A stretch of 7,561 nt of DNA from Rhodobiaceae bacterium (GTDB lineage: Bacteria; Pseudomonadota; Alphaproteobacteria; Rhizobiales; TMED25). A program made the position numbers and the translations under genes. Below, one piece after another: positions 7,299 through 7,561 of the stretch. The stretch's first letter is position 1. The number at the start of each line of letters is the position of its first letter. Below the pieces are notes generated by a model. The model saw only the letters and a list, made by a program, of their open reading frames with translations, did no database searches and had not been told where the DNA came from. The stretch spans positions 9,778 to 17,338 of the forward strand of contig PAHC01000014.1 of NCBI GenBank assembly GCA_002704755.1, in the 5' to 3' direction.

Positions 7299-7561
7299 AT
7301 GGAAAAAATACCAATGACAATTATTGGATATGAAGCTCTTCAGAATGAAATTAAACGACTAAAAAGCATTGAAAGACCTGCAATCATATCTGCCATAGCC
7401 GAAGCAAGGAAGCATGGCGATTTGTCTGAAAACGCTGAATATCATGCTGCAAAAGAACAACAGGCAATGAATGAAGCAAAAATAAGTGATCTTGAAGATA
7501 AGCTATCAAGAGCTGATGTAATAGATATATCAAAATTATCTGGTAATATTATTAAATTTGG
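7299..7561 (+). CDS. greA: Transcription elongation factor GreA (partial, 3' end outside window)
   Basis: GreA binds the secondary channel of RNA polymerase and stimulates cleavage of backtracked transcripts, freeing stalled complexes. The 87 complete codons in view cover the N-terminal coiled-coil domain and the first residues of the FKBP-like C-terminal domain. The opening MEKIPMTIIG parallels the E. coli head MQAIPMT. The tip of the coiled coil reads ARKHGDLSENAEYHAAKEQQ, with the two essential acidic residues D41 and E44 at the same numbers as in E. coli. The usual length is about 158 residues, so roughly 70 are missing to the right. It starts 49 bases after the carB stop. That spacer has no terminator-like hairpin and only a poor promoter match, so greA is probably transcribed at least in part with carAB, an order I remember from other alphaproteobacteria. 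Confidence 0.96.
   Translation, partial: MEKIPMTIIGYEALQNEIKRLKSIERPAIISAIAEARKHGDLSENAEYHAAKEQQAMNEAKISDLEDKLSRADVIDISKLSGNIIKF

Overview
The window looks like ordinary chromosomal housekeeping DNA from an AT-rich bacterium (about one third G+C by eye), most likely a small-genome, free-living alphaproteobacterium of the marine Pelagibacterales type. Three things point there: the gene order (rpoD, dnaG and a GatB/YqeY gene facing carA-carB-greA), sequence features in CarA and CarB that I remember as alphaproteobacterial, and very short spacers. The lineage is an inference from memory; no search was run.

Layout. The left half is read leftwards: a GatB/YqeY-family gene (2096-2548), primase dnaG (162-2078), and the first 20 codons of what is probably rpoD (1-62, cut by the window edge). 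The right half is read rightwards: carA (2710-3942), carB (3926-7249, overlapping carA by 17 bases) and the first 87 codons of greA (7299 to the edge). The two operons diverge from a 161-base spacer (2549-2709). This spacer holds a good sigma70-type promoter for carAB (TTGCTA, 17 bases, TATAAT), a -10-like TATAAT for the leftward operon, and a perfect 10-bp inverted repeat lying between them. No non-coding stretch exceeds 300 bases.

How the genes work together. The left operon is a variant of the macromolecular synthesis operon: replication priming (DnaG) and the housekeeping sigma factor (RpoD) are led by a YqeY-like gene where enterobacteria carry rpsU. The right operon makes carbamoyl phosphate for pyrimidine and arginine synthesis (CarA supplies ammonia from glutamine, CarB does the ATP-dependent chemistry), followed by the transcript-cleavage factor GreA. 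All key catalytic residues I checked in DnaG, CarA, CarB and GreA are present, and the CarB allosteric residues for UMP and ornithine also seem to be kept.

I found no mobile element, CRISPR array, RNA gene, phage gene or defence system, and nothing that amounts to an undescribed system. The points most worth a second look are the inverted repeat in the divergent promoter region, the uneven use of Shine-Dalgarno sites, and the insertions in CarB.
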